Source of the DNA: Neopestalotiopsis rosae
Lineage: Eukaryota > Ascomycota > Sordariomycetes > Amphisphaeriales > Sporocadaceae
Length of the DNA: 64,000 bases
NCBI GenBank assembly: GCA_023078685.1
Contig: JALGAS010000008.1
Span: 1,178,001-1,242,000, forward strand
Direction: 5' to 3'
This document shows positions 10,602 through 21,419 of the stretch, piece by piece. The position numbers and the translations under genes are program-made. Numbering within the stretch: the stretch's first letter is position 1; each line of letters opens with the position of its first letter. The notes under the pieces were generated by a model. It saw nothing but the letters and a program-made list of their open reading frames with translations. It did not search any database and was not told where the DNA came from.

Positions 10602-12469
10602 CTAAATATCCTTGGCTTTGATGCGAACGGGGTTCTTCCTGTCCGGCGACAAGGATCCAAACATGAAGTAGTGATGATCCGGCTTGGTCTTGGCGGCCGC
10701 CTCGTGGTCTACATACTCCATGTCAAACGCCCTGAGAAAGGTAGGGACCGCGGCCAGGATGAGCTGCTTGGCAAAGTACCGACCGGGGCATATCTTGACT
10801 CCGCCTCCATACGGAAAGTAGTGACTAGAGAGGCCGTGAGTGATGACAGTTGCCTTCCTGTCATCGTCTACCGTCCTCGCCGGCGGCCTAGCCGCGCGGT
10901 ACACCTCGGAGTGGCCGTCGTACTTTCGGATCGGCCCGCTCAATGGGTCAACGGGATACTCGAGGAACCGCTCCGCCCAGTACTGCTCCGTCGGGTGCTC
11001 AGGCTTGCCGTCCACGAGGTAGCCCGTGTTCCAAAAGGTCTCGTCCAGGTGCGCAATGGCGCTAATGGTGAAGGCGATCTCGTCCTTTTCGAGCTTCCAG
11101 TCTCCCAGCCTGTACCCTTCCTCAGGCCAGGGCGTGCGGGGGATGCTGACGGCGATGCCGTACCGGAGGCTCTCCATGTACATGGACACGAGGAGATTGC
11201 AAGACGACAGTTTGGCTCGCTGGTCAAGTTGTAGTGACCCCTCGACGAAGCAAGGGGAAGTCTCGGCAAGGACTCGTTCTGTTACCGCAGGTGACAGGAC
11301 CGCGTTCAGAATGGGCCAAATGGTCGAGGTGATGAGATTTGTCATGGCGCTAATTCGGTGCATATTAGCAGAGGGTCATGATGCAATTCTGAATTATACA
11401 ACTCACCCCCATATCAAGCCCAGCTCTCCAGCAACCCTTCCATCCAGACTGAAACCATAGTCTACGTGCATCTTGTAGTGCGTAATCATCATTCGATGGC
11501 CAAGAACTGGATCCCAATCAGGAATGCGCTCGGGATGAGCAATGTACTCGTCGTACTTTGCCGTCGTGATGGCATCCAGGTGAAAATTCTTGATGGTGGC
11601 CGCCATTCTGGTCCGCGCGGCGTGGGCCTTGGGAGCCATCCACTTGGGCAGGCCCTTGAAGAGATCCGGCATGCCCCGGTCAAACTCCCAGAAATCATCA
11701 AGCAGGGTCGGCGTCACCTCAAAGATTCGGTTGCCGGCGAGGGCGCGCAGCGTGGCCTCGAACATTTCATCGCGCACAAACTCGGTCAAGTCGGGCAGCT
11801 CGGTCCAGCTCGAGCACTCCCGCCTCTTGCGCTGGAGCGAGTCAACCAAGAACTCGAGCGTCTTTTCGAGAAAGACATTCATCCCCTGGCCGTTGAGCTG
11901 GGTGTGGATGATAAGATGCTCCTCGTACACGACGCGGCGGTCCGGGCGGACCGTCGCGTTGGGCCGGGGCTTGACCTGCAGGCCCGAGTCGTCCTGGAGG
12001 TAGATGGCGTCGTCGGCCTCGGGGAAATTGAACGTGTCGCGCCGGTGCTTTGCGGCCAGCGGTCCCGAGTGCAGCTCCTTGGCGTCCAGCAGCGAGGTCA
12101 CCATCTTGTCGCCGTGGGGCACATAGGTCATTTGATCTCCCGCGAGTAGAAGCTTTACTGGTCTCATGCCAAACTTTGCTCTGGAGGAGTTACATTAGTA
12201 TTGTTGAGCACGGAATGATCTTATAAAACCTACTTGAGACTCTGAATGTATCCAGCAGTATCGCGAGAGAATGACAGCGCATTTCCTAGGAATGGGATCC
12301 AATAAGGTGCCATAGGAGCTGAATTCCCGGCGCCATCACGAACCTCCTTGCCATTGGTCTGGTGGGATGTATATGCATATGTTAATATGAAAGGTGACAA
12401 GACAGCCAATATGGTGACAAGTACTATCTGTGCCGGGTTGAAACCCGTTTCCAAGTCATTGAGAGCCAT
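10602..12469 (-). CDS. Cytochrome P450 monooxygenase (CYP7/8-like fungal clan)
   Basis: Three exons, 12469-12234, 12180-11407 and 11349-10602, joined in phases 2 and 2 across 53- and 57-nt introns, give 585 residues. An N-terminal membrane anchor (about residues 14-34, IVLVTILAVLSPFILTYAYT) is followed by the Pro-rich hinge APYWIPFLGNAL. The K-helix ExxR is present (MESLR), and the heme loop reads FPYGGGVKICPGRYFA with the cysteine ligand near residue 524. The I-helix region LIWGAMTNLITSTIW with Asn instead of Thr at the oxygen-activating site, and the overall length, resemble the fungal P450s related to CYP7/CYP8 (sterol 7-alpha hydroxylase / prostacyclin synthase class). ER-bound; substrate unknown. 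Divergent from an MFS exporter, which suggests joint regulation. Confidence 0.88.
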
Positions 12470-13104
12470 CTTGAGAGCATTCAAGGCATTCTACAGCAAC
12501 AAGATGAGTTTCACAAAGAAGAAATTGACATGTTGCGATGAGTTTCGCGAGATTGGTCGCGCTAGCCACGTTACCAACAGTTATGCAGGTCCAAAACCTG
12601 TAGGTTTGCGGTCCCGAACAACCCCTTGCTTCAGACCAAACCAACAGGCGGTTGGAACCAATGGGTGTTAGTGCTTACCGTTCAGGGGACCTGATAGCGC
12701 CCAAAAAGGTGCTTTATCGACCTGCATGAATATACCCCATGCACCAACACCAACAACTTGATTAGAAATTGGTCTTCGAGGACGGACAAGAAAATAGCTG
12801 TTATACAAGTTTTCGCATCTCGACAAGACTAGTAGATCATGTCCGTCAAGCCGGACTATGATAATGGCCCTCCGCACTCTTGCCAAGCACCCTGGCGGGC
12901 TCGAGAGCGGTGAAGATTTCGGCGCCGCCCGGACGGGGGCGCTCGCCGCCGTTGCGGAAGCGCTAAAAGACTGCATGGGGGTATCCCATCTCTCGTTACG
13001 ACGCAGTGAGTCAGACGACATAACGGTTGTTGGTGTATCTTTTGAACGTGCAATTCTTTGCGTCCTCTCTCATTTTCACATATGGTGAAGTGCGCGGGAT
13101 CATC
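12470..13104. promoter_or_regulatory. Bidirectional promoter region, P450 / MFS
   Basis: The divergent P450 (ATG 12469) and MFS transporter (ATG 13105) share this 635-bp region, so both are presumably driven from it. A GC-rich patch at about 12915-12955 contains overlapping GGGG/CCCG words. I see no palindrome that I can assign to a known Zn2Cys6 factor. Confidence 0.45.
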
Positions 13105-15021
13105 ATGGATGCCATTCATTCAGACAAGAGCGACGCGACTGTTCGCGTGCCGTCGAATCTAGCAGATGCGGCCATTGCGCAAGTCTCAAGGGAGAAGACG
13201 CGATCACCGCCTGTGCCCGCGCACGATGGTCTCAGTACTCAGGAGACAACGTCTGGGAGGCATACTTTTAGGCAATATGCGGTAGTTATTGCTCTTTTTG
13301 TAAGTTGTAGACCACGGTAAACCAATCATAAGATAATGCTGGTGGACACATACTAAAACCACTCGCAGCTCTCCCTGTTCGTTGCGGCTCTGGACGTGAG
13401 CATTGTCGCAACCGCCGCCCCAACCATCAGCAATGAGCTCTCCTCGGCCGCTGGCTACACTTGGATAGGAGGCGCTTTCCTGTTGGCGAGCGTCACGACG
13501 AGCGCAATCTGGGTCAAGCTGTCCGATATCTGGGGCCGCAAGATCATTGTGGTCGTCCTCTTGGCTTGGTTCTCTGTCGCTTCAGCAATCTGCGCTAGCG
13601 CGAAAAATATTGAGGCGCTGATTGCAGGCAGAGCGCTTCAGGGAGCCGCGTCGGGAGGACTCGTGCTGCTTGTTCACGTGTGTATCAGTGATTTATTCAG
13701 TCTCAGGTATGTAGAAGGAATATCCGGCAAATATTGAAAGTACCAAAGCTTACGAAGGGTAAACAGGAAGCGTAGCCTTTTGCTGGGCTTAACGGAAGGC
13801 GTCTGGGCCCTGGCAGGCGGGGCCGGTCCCGTTCTGGGCGGCGTTTTCTCGTCACTCATCTCATGGCGCTGGTGCTTTTGGATCAATCTTCCCATTTCCG
13901 GCCTTGCAGCGGTCATCATCTTTTATATGCTGGATATCAAGCACGAGTACACCTCCTTCAAGGATGGTGTAAAGGCATTGGACTGGTCGGGAATGTTTAC
14001 GTTCCTCGGCTGTGGCGCCATGTTACTGCTCGCCCTCGATTTTGGTGGCATCATTTTCCCGTGGAACTCGGCCAAGGTGATAGCCTTGTTGGTCGCTGGC
14101 GGCATCTTGGTCTTTGCATTCATCTACAGTGAAGTCAAGATTGCAAAGCACCCGCTGATGCCAATGGGCATCTTCACCAACGGCGTCAACGTCGCCATTC
14201 TGTTGCTGACTCTCTGCCATGGACTTGTACGTATCAACCGGTTGATATTCCCATGACCCTTTCTCTAACTCAATTTACAGGCTTTTATGAGTGCGGAGTA
14301 CTACTTGCCTCTGCTGCTGCAATCCTCACTTGAAGCCAGTCCCCTACAATCTGGTTTACTTCTTTTGCCATTCATCATCACTACTGCAATCTCTGGTATT
14401 GCGTGCGGCGTGTTCATCCACCGCACTGGCCGCTTCCAGGAGATTCTGTGGGTGGGCGCACTTTGTCTATGTCTCGGATTCGGTCTCTTCATTACATTTG
14501 ATATCAACACCAGCAGTGCCAAGATTATTGGTTTCCAGCTGATTGGCGGGCTGGGCTCGGGACTACTCTTCGAGACGCCCATTATTGCTATTCAGAGTCA
14601 GGTCCGACCAGAGGAAGTGGCGACTGCTACCTCTACGCTCTGCTTCATCAGAAATATCGGCATCACCCTATCAGTCGTTATCGGGGGCAGCTTGTTCCAG
14701 AGCTCAATGAATAAGCAAATGGGCTACCTTGACAGTGTTGGTCTGCCGCGGGAACTCCTTGTCAAGTACTCTGGAAGCAATGTCATGGCCAACATTCTGT
14801 CAATTAAAGACATAGAGGATCAGACCTGGAAGACAGCCGTAGAGACGGCCATTTGCTTCTCCATGAGAAACGTGTGGATTCTCTTCACGGCCGTGGCATT
14901 TGCAGGATTCGTTGCGAGTCTTTTCATCAGGCAGGGACACTTGACCACGGAACATACAGTCACTGGCACGGGGCTGAAGAAGACACAACGGGATGACGAT
15001 ATACCGTTGCAAGTGGTGTAA
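13105..15021 (+). CDS. MFS multidrug/toxin efflux transporter (DHA2-like, 14-TM)
   Basis: Four exons, 13105-13299, 13369-13706, 13767-14226 and 14281-15021, phases 0, 2 and 0, encode 577 residues. After a ~55-residue hydrophilic N-terminus comes LFLSLFVAALDVSIVATAAP, the DHA family motif D1 (LDxTIVxxALP). Motif A is LSDIWGRKIIVV, and motif C-like glycine packing is LAGGAGPVLGGVFSSLISW (antiporter signature G-P-x-x-G-G). More than a dozen hydrophobic helices follow. These are hallmarks of proton-coupled drug:H+ antiporter family 2, which exports xenobiotics or fungal metabolites across the plasma membrane. Neighbours are a P450 on one side and an aldo-keto reductase on the other. The exon 3 join gives DLFSLRKRSLLLGLTEGVWA, restoring continuous helices. 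Confidence 0.9.
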
Positions 15022-15103
15022 AGCAGTCAAGATAAGACAAGGTTATGATGGGCCATGAATCACTGAATGTGAGTGACTGGGTCCCTGGTTCAACAAAAGC
15101 ATC

Positions 15104-15182
15104 GCCGTGCATTAACTGCGTTGGCTCGGAGTTCGATTGTTTGATTTGTAATTCAACCATGGCGTTGCCGTGCATTAACTGC
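15104..15182. repeat. Short direct repeat between convergent MFS and AKR genes
   Basis: The 16-mer GCCGTGCATTAACTGC occurs at 15104-15119 and again at 15167-15182; flanking bases also match partly (CAAnnnATnGCnT before, TTGGCTCGGA / CTGGCCGGGA after), so the unit is about 35 bp with a 63-bp period. It lies in the 3' region shared by two convergent genes. Confidence 0.75.
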
Positions 15183-15304
15183 TCTGGCCGGGAAATTGTT
15201 TTATCATTTTGCATAGTCGAAATTACTCAAGTTTATGAAGATCTTCTGTGAGCAGAGATTTGATCCGAGTTGTTGCAGGTGCTGCAGGCTAATGTCTCCC
15301 ACGC

Positions 15305-16465
15305 TCATGCCTTCAGGGGAGCCGTGTCCGCATAGCAGCCAAAGAACGGGTCTCGTCCACCTTGAACTTCAGCCTCTGAGACGACCTTGCGCAGTTTCGC
15401 GTCGTCGTCCTTGCTCAATTGCACCTTGGCTGCCCCCAAGTTATCCTCCAAATATTTCACCTTCTTGGTACCGGGAATTACGAAGATGTTTGGACTTTGC
15501 TCCAGAATCCACGCCAGTGTCAGCTGCGACGGGGTACACCCCTTCTTCTCTGCCAGCTCATGAAATGTATCCACAATCTTCAGATTCTTCTGTAGATTCT
15601 CGCCCTGGAAGCGCGCCATGTTTTTTCGGGCATCGCCCTCCTCAAAATCATCAGTGGAGCGGAACCGGCCGGTCAGAATACCTCGACCAAGCGGCGAGTA
15701 GGCAAAAATGGAGACCCCCAGCTCTGTGCATGTCTTGAGGAGGTGTGTTCCGTCTGCGCCCTCAATTTCCAATGACCACGGGTTATACTCGGCTTGTATA
15801 GCCGTGATGGGATGAATGGCATGAGCCCGCCGGAGAGTTGTTGAAGAAACTTCCGAAAGGCCCAGGTACTTTACTTTGCCTTCCCTGTTTCTCGGTGTCA
15901 GCTCATCCTTTTGTCGTCGGTGACACGCAAATCATGATTCTGTACGTACGTGACGAGCTGCTTCATGGCCTCAACAGTCTTCTCAATCGGCACATCCTCG
16001 TTTGCGCGATGTATGTAGTACAGGTCAATGTGGTCCACGCCGAGCCTCTGCAGACTCTTTTTTGCGCTTTGCAAGGCATACTCCGGGGACGAGTCAATCA
16101 CCATGCCCTGCCCCTCCACCTTGAAGCCAAACTTGGTCGCGAGGAAGATGTCGGCGCGGCGCTCCGGGTGGAGCTTGAACCACTTGCCGAGTAGATCTTC
16201 ACAGTCGCCGTAAATGTCGGCCGAATCCCAATTTGTGCAGCCGAGCTCCCAGGCGCGGTCAAGAACTTTGAGACGGTCCTCGTCGGAGCTGGGAACATGT
16301 CAGTACTCGGACAGACTTGCAGTACGGATTGTGACAGGAAAGGTGCTCGACATACTCAGCTGCTCCATAAGCTATGCTAATACCCATAAGACCAAAGCCT
16401 ATAGCTGGGATCTTAGGGCCGTTTTCGGTCAATTGCCGAAGGGGAAGTTGTGCAGGAGGAGACAT
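15305..16465 (-). CDS. Aldo-keto reductase
   Basis: Three exons, 16465-16356, 16288-15950 and 15884-15305, phases 2 and 2, give 342 residues. The (alpha/beta)8 NADPH-dependent reductase family is clear: [16 protein letters not shown] at the start; [10 protein letters not shown] with catalytic Asp and Tyr; IFLATKFGF with catalytic Lys; and DLYYIHRAN with catalytic His, completing the tetrad. Later come [36 protein letters not shown] and the cofactor segment [16 protein letters not shown]. It most resembles the fungal/plant AKR13-like group (yakc-type pyridoxal/aldehyde reductases), which reduce aldehydes or ketones to alcohols in the cytosol. The ATG at 16465 (MSPPAQLPL) is the first in frame. 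It is convergent with the MFS gene and may belong to the same metabolic neighbourhood. Confidence 0.9.
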
Positions 16466-17033
16466 GGTGGATATAGTTGTTTCGGTCAAATGTAGAGTTC
16501 TAGATCATGGTATCTTGACAACTGCGATGTTTACCATCAGTCCGACAACCTATATACATGCACAATTGGACTCGTCTGCGTCATGGTGCCGGAAACAGCG
16601 GCGGCCTTAACTCCGTATTTTGTATGTCTTGCTTAGTTCAAAGCCAAATTCACATGGCGGTGGCATCCTAGATAGTGCATATTGATTGACAGATCAGTGG
16701 AATGAGATCATGATCTCGGCATTGTTTTTGTTTCCCTCTCAGATTGATGGAAAAAACCGCGGACATAATCGTTTTTGGCAAGAAGAAAGACGTAAGAAAG
16801 ACACGTGAGGAGCGGCCGCATAGGCCGTGGGCCATGACGGAGATAGGCGGGCCCCACATATGCAATCCGGCTTGCCCATTCTTGATCAAGCTTTAGCTTT
16901 GAGTCCATCGACTTCTGGTCTACTATAAACGGGATTGGTTGAGTCTCAACTGAGATCTGAAGATGAATCTGTTAATCTTAGTAGTTTCGATGCATGATAG
17001 GCATATCTCATGGCTACCTTGGTGTTGTATTAC
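16466..17033. other. Gene-free stretch, AKR promoter / HET 3' region
   Basis: No exon-like frame is visible. It must contain the AKR promoter and the 3' end of the HET-domain gene. Confidence 0.4.
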
Positions 17034-19073
17034 TTAATGTAACAAAAACCTTTCGACGTTCACCTTTCCCGATGCAACCCACTCCTTGATCACCAAGTCC
17101 GACAATCCGTACATGTAACATGGCCCCACAATCTTTGTGACCATAGTTGCTCGTTCTTTCTCTTCTCTCAAAAGTATTGGTGTCTTGGATCCGGAAAGGA
17201 AGCACAGCGCATCGCCTTCTTTCAGCTTCAGAGGCCCTATCCCAATGTACCCTTTCTGCGTTTGGAACGTGGTATATCCTTCCAATCCGTAGAAAATCTT
17301 GGACAGTAATTCAAGAGCACTGGGTTCGTTTGAACTCGAAAACCTTGGATTCCAACTGCAGCCCAATCCTAGAAACTGCTCAAGCAGAACCTGCTCCAGG
17401 GCACCATTATTTTCGAACCCCATTTCGATCCATTTTGGGCCGTAGATGGGCACATAATCCTCATGGTCGAGCCCCGGGTAATCACATGCCATATTCAGGA
17501 CTATGTCGATCGCGGGATTACTGCCGTCCGGTGGATACTCGAACGGCATGCTTCCAATATGCTTGAAGCAGTTGACCAATGTTAGCAGGAAGGCTTGTAA
17601 AGGTCGAATGCCCGAGGGATGATGATTGGAAGCGTTGGCCAAGATAGTGAAACAGACTAAGTGCAGAAACCTGACCGTATTGCCATCCTTATACTTCGGC
17701 GCTGTAGATTCCGGTACAAACATCCTTTCTACTGCGTCGCCGAGATTGACACCGGAGATGTGCAGCACATCGCCAACAACGATCTCCGATGCTTCTGTAA
17801 AAGCCGACTTGTCCGGCGTTGTAGCGGATCGGGCGGGCTGATTAGATTCAGACGTTGTCTTCTGGATTGACGCCAAGTCGGGCAGCCAAGAGGGCCACTC
17901 GGGCTTTTCAGGACCACGTAGCCCAATTCCAGCGTATGCCAGGAGGTCGACTCGACCCAAATCAATCGCAGTTCTGAACCAATCCGTGTAGACCTCCTTT
18001 TTGCTCTTGTTGTAATCTACTCTCTGCCCAATATCTATTACAGCATCAAAGCCGTAGACATAGTCTCGCGGATCGGTTGCCCTGTGCCCGTGTAGGAGAA
18101 GCGGCAGGATTCCCGCGTCCAGCTTCTTGCCTTCTCTTACAATTTGGCGCATAGACGATAATAAATTGAAGTTTCCATAGTTTGACGAGTAGACTATCAT
18201 GGCGACGTTCAAGAATGAAACCGACAAACCGAGCGATCCAGCATTATTTTCCCGGAAAAAGTTGACAATTCCGAAGAATTGTATGATATTGGTCCATGTT
18301 GTGACGCTGTTGCCGCAAGTGAAGATAAGAATGTCGCCACTGATCGGTAAGACGATCTCTTGGATTATCCAAACACGTTTCCAGAATTCTCTTTGCAACA
18401 TGTCCCGGATTGCAAGCCAAATTTTCGTGTCCAATACGTTTAACTCTTGCTTGCCAGACGCGTCGACTGGCATGGGATCGCGAGGGTAGAGGCCATTGCG
18501 GGAATTTATTAAATCCTTGAGACTATCTTCATCGAGGTCTGGATTTCCATGAAATGCAGCTTCTGTCAATTCCTGGATGTAAGCGATGACTGCATCTCCA
18601 GCCCAAGGATCATCTCGGCCTCGATTATCTCTCCGCATGCCGAGCCAACAGATGACTCTCGATGCCGAACCATAAATCAGACTCATCAAGGCAACCTGGT
18701 GGTTGCGTTCGCCGATGCTGCCCTGGTCGATACAAACGGCATCGACCCAGAGAGGGAGATTTGTCGTCTGTTCCGGGTCCTCATGTTGTCGCAGCATATT
18801 ATTCTTGCGAATATGCCAGAGGGCAGAGTACAAGTTCCTGGTAACTTCAAACTGCTGGTAATTGACGGAGATAGCCTGCGTTCTGTTTGGGTTGCCCCAA
18901 ACATAGGATATGGCCACATAGCGAAGCTCTGGTGCCCAATTGACTACCTCGATGGTGCACGTTATCTGGTCGGAATCGCCGAGAGAGGGTAAGAGCCTCA
19001 GTAACCTGATTTGCTTTTGATCCTTCGCAATGCCCAGTCCTTCGTAGGAGAACGTTGTTCTCGGATTGTCCAT
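17034..19073 (-). CDS. HET domain protein (heterokaryon incompatibility)
   Basis: Single exon of 679 residues starting at ATG 19073. The HET domain (PF06985) occupies about residues 50-215: YVAISYVWGN, then LPLWVDAVCIDQGSIGERNHQ and LMSLIYGSASRVICWLG, the three conserved blocks of this family. The rest resembles fungal HET-6/Tol-type proteins: RDYVYGFDAV after a variable middle, then WPSWLPDLAS with the 'WxPDW' type block. HET proteins act in the cytoplasm in nonself recognition; the domain is related to TIR and triggers cell death when activated. Allele partners cannot be inferred. The C-terminal ~150 residues (YTTFQTQKGYIGIGP, GDALCFLSGSKTPILLR) match the usual C-terminal beta-rich module of this group. 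No introns needed. Confidence 0.92.
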   Translation of the reverse strand: MDNPRTTFSYEGLGIAKDQKQIRLLRLLPSLGDSDQITCTIEVVNWAPELRYVAISYVWGNPNRTQAISVNYQQFEVTRNLYSALWHIRKNNMLRQHEDPEQTTNLPLWVDAVCIDQGSIGERNHQVALMSLIYGSASRVICWLGMRRDNRGRDDPWAGDAVIAYIQELTEAAFHGNPDLDEDSLKDLINSRNGLYPRDPMPVDASGKQELNVLDTKIWLAIRDMLQREFWKRVWIIQEIVLPISGDILIFTCGNSVTTWTNIIQFFGIVNFFRENNAGSLGLSVSFLNVAMIVYSSNYGNFNLLSSMRQIVREGKKLDAGILPLLLHGHRATDPRDYVYGFDAVIDIGQRVDYNKSKKEVYTDWFRTAIDLGRVDLLAYAGIGLRGPEKPEWPSWLPDLASIQKTTSESNQPARSATTPDKSAFTEASEIVVGDVLHISGVNLGDAVERMFVPESTAPKYKDGNTVRFLHLVCFTILANASNHHPSGIRPLQAFLLTLVNCFKHIGSMPFEYPPDGSNPAIDIVLNMACDYPGLDHEDYVPIYGPKWIEMGFENNGALEQVLLEQFLGLGCSWNPRFSSSNEPSALELLSKIFYGLEGYTTFQTQKGYIGIGPLKLKEGDALCFLSGSKTPILLREEKERATMVTKIVGPCYMYGLSDLVIKEWVASGKVNVERFLLH

Positions 19074-21419
19074 GATGTTCTGAGCACAAAATTGTTAGAG
19101 CTCTGCCGGCTGTTCAGGTTACGAAATCAACTGTTGTGTGGGGTAATGTGTGCAGCTGAGACTTCTGCCAAGCATTGGGTCATGCTTAACACGTACCCCA
19201 GACACGCAGCCTGCGGGCAAGGCAGAATTACGACGGTTCATAGCTCAAAGTGTAAGATTATTCCTATTGGCTGTGGCTAACAACCCCAGGGCACGATCAA
19301 CTTGGTTCAAAACAGCCCGGTACAGTTGACTTTGACTCGACAATCCTCAGCATCGGCAATAATGCTTTTTATATGTGACTCAGTATGTTCACTGGATGCC
19401 TCGCTGGGACAAACAACTTTGTCACATATAGCGCCTGACACGGGTTGAAGTGGCATCTTGAAGGTTCTATACACGAAGCAAGTAGTGAGCGTTTTCTCAA
19501 AGTTCACTTGTAATCTATGGCATCGAAACTAGCAGGGAACATGAAATGACTCCAATAGCTGTACTATCACACAGGAAGCAGGCATGGTAGGCGCAGAATA
19601 GATGCACACTGCCGAGTGAGCTAAGTCTAGGAGATTGGTGAAAACTTTGGCCTAGGCAGGACTACACCACAAAAGAGCTGCTGCAACATCGACCCTCTTC
19701 AGTCAGCCGAACGGGAAGGCATTGAACAGAAACAAGGGGTTGTTTCTTGCTCTGAAATGCTCCCATTACGAGGAATTATATCTCTACGACGCAGCCTGGT
19801 AAAAAACGCTCAGGGAAAGCAAGACAACGAGCCGTTGTATGCATCAGAAGCGCCAAGAAATTTTGCATGTTGTGTAGCAAGCGCTAACATTAGGCCCTGA
19901 ACCTCCCGTCCCGAACTAATGCCCGCCCAGCCACTACGAGCCCTATAGCGGCCTCAGTCTTATACTCTGTACGATGTACATAGTAATATTACGAATCGGC
20001 ACATCGGCCGTACACTTCAGGCGGGTCAGCTGCGCAGCTATAACACCCCGTATGCTCTTCAAATTTATTGCCTTGTATACATAGATCATTTGTGTCATGA
20101 TTTTGTGGCATCGATCAACTCTAAGAAGGGTTGCTTAGCCGGGGTACCGACTTCCACTGCTAGGACATGTGCAATAACATTTGATCGACGCCGGACACAA
20201 TCAACCACCACAACGTAAGACTTGTTTGTGGCGATGAAGTGGATAAAATATTTTCATGAACATGGAAGGAAGCATTTACACTTGCAGGAAGTTATGTAGT
20301 GGAATCTCCAAGTCCTGCATCATTCTTTACCTTTCGCCATGCATGCATGCGACAAGGTGATCAGAGTCCACTGAGCACGCGAAAAGATCACGATCTACAC
20401 GCTGCACGGTCTCCTCGATTAACAATCACACTGCAGAAGGCCAATTGATGGCGATCTTAAGCGGATATGCGGCCCCTATGTTTTCATCACGAGTGATCAT
20501 TCAGTGTTGATGCCTATTGTCTAAAGGCGGCCTCTCTCACTTGCTGACACGATCAGCTGGCCGTTAGGCGGATATGCCCCGTAAACAAAGCTTAAACGCT
20601 GCAACGGTGGAGAATTTTCAGGTACTAGAGCGATCGAATCTGGCAGATCGTTTAAACAAGTTTCCTTCTTGGGCGACAGCAGCCAGAGGATGGATATAAG
20701 CACCTGGCTATAAAACAAGAGATCACCACCTGAGCGGTCGAATGGCAGTGGCTAGATGACGAACTTGTGCCAGTGCTCGTCAGCTCTTTGCCTGTCGTTC
20801 AATTTGCATGGTGATGCGCGCCACCAACTAGCCAAGACCTTCGAGGCCTCCGGGCCAATCAGTGCAGTAGCCCCTGAAGACTTGCGACGACGCGCCAGGG
20901 TGGGGACTCGAATGGGTGGCTGTGAGCAGTGATGCGCCGCGGTGCCTGAACTAGCCTGGGCTCCACCCGCAGCGCGTTTAGGCGGTCGTCTGTTTCAAGA
21001 GAGCTCGCATTGAGAGCCCCTGGGAGGATCCGGCTGCCGTGATTGGTTCCTTGTTTCTCTATACCGCTCAGTCTATGTCACCCTGCAAAGAAGGAGAAGA
21101 AGTCGGCACCTTGTTCCACCAGGGTCCACCCCTTTCAGGCCCTTTGTTCAACTCAATGGCTTCCATACAAATACGTAGGACAATGGCCATGCTTTCACAC
21201 GACTTTCTTTGATGAACAACGACACTCATTCCTTTGTCATCTCTTCCACTGTGTATATTTTAACACATCACTGCCAGACTGGATCCGGCCTTTGCTATTC
21301 TCACAAACAACGTCTGGAACGCTTTTCACAACCACACCATTTTCAAAACACTTATACCCGAGTCGTGCCAAGACTTTTGCACAACATCAGCAAAAACACA
21401 ACATAAAAAATCAATCAAA
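19074..21419. other. Long gene-free stretch between HET and AA11 genes
   Basis: About 2.3 kb with no supportable exon on either strand. It contains a CATGCATGCATGC word (20339-20351) and ends in the pyrimidine-rich, then A-rich leader of the AA11 gene (AATCAATCAAAATG before the start). Nothing resembling a transposase, terminal repeats or tRNA was found. The left part must contain the HET promoter. Confidence 0.4.

Noticed and set aside
10443..12149. Long plus-strand frames opposite the P450 gene
   Set aside because: Antisense shadows of GC-rich P450 exons; no family motif, whereas the minus-strand exons carry ExxR and the heme loop.
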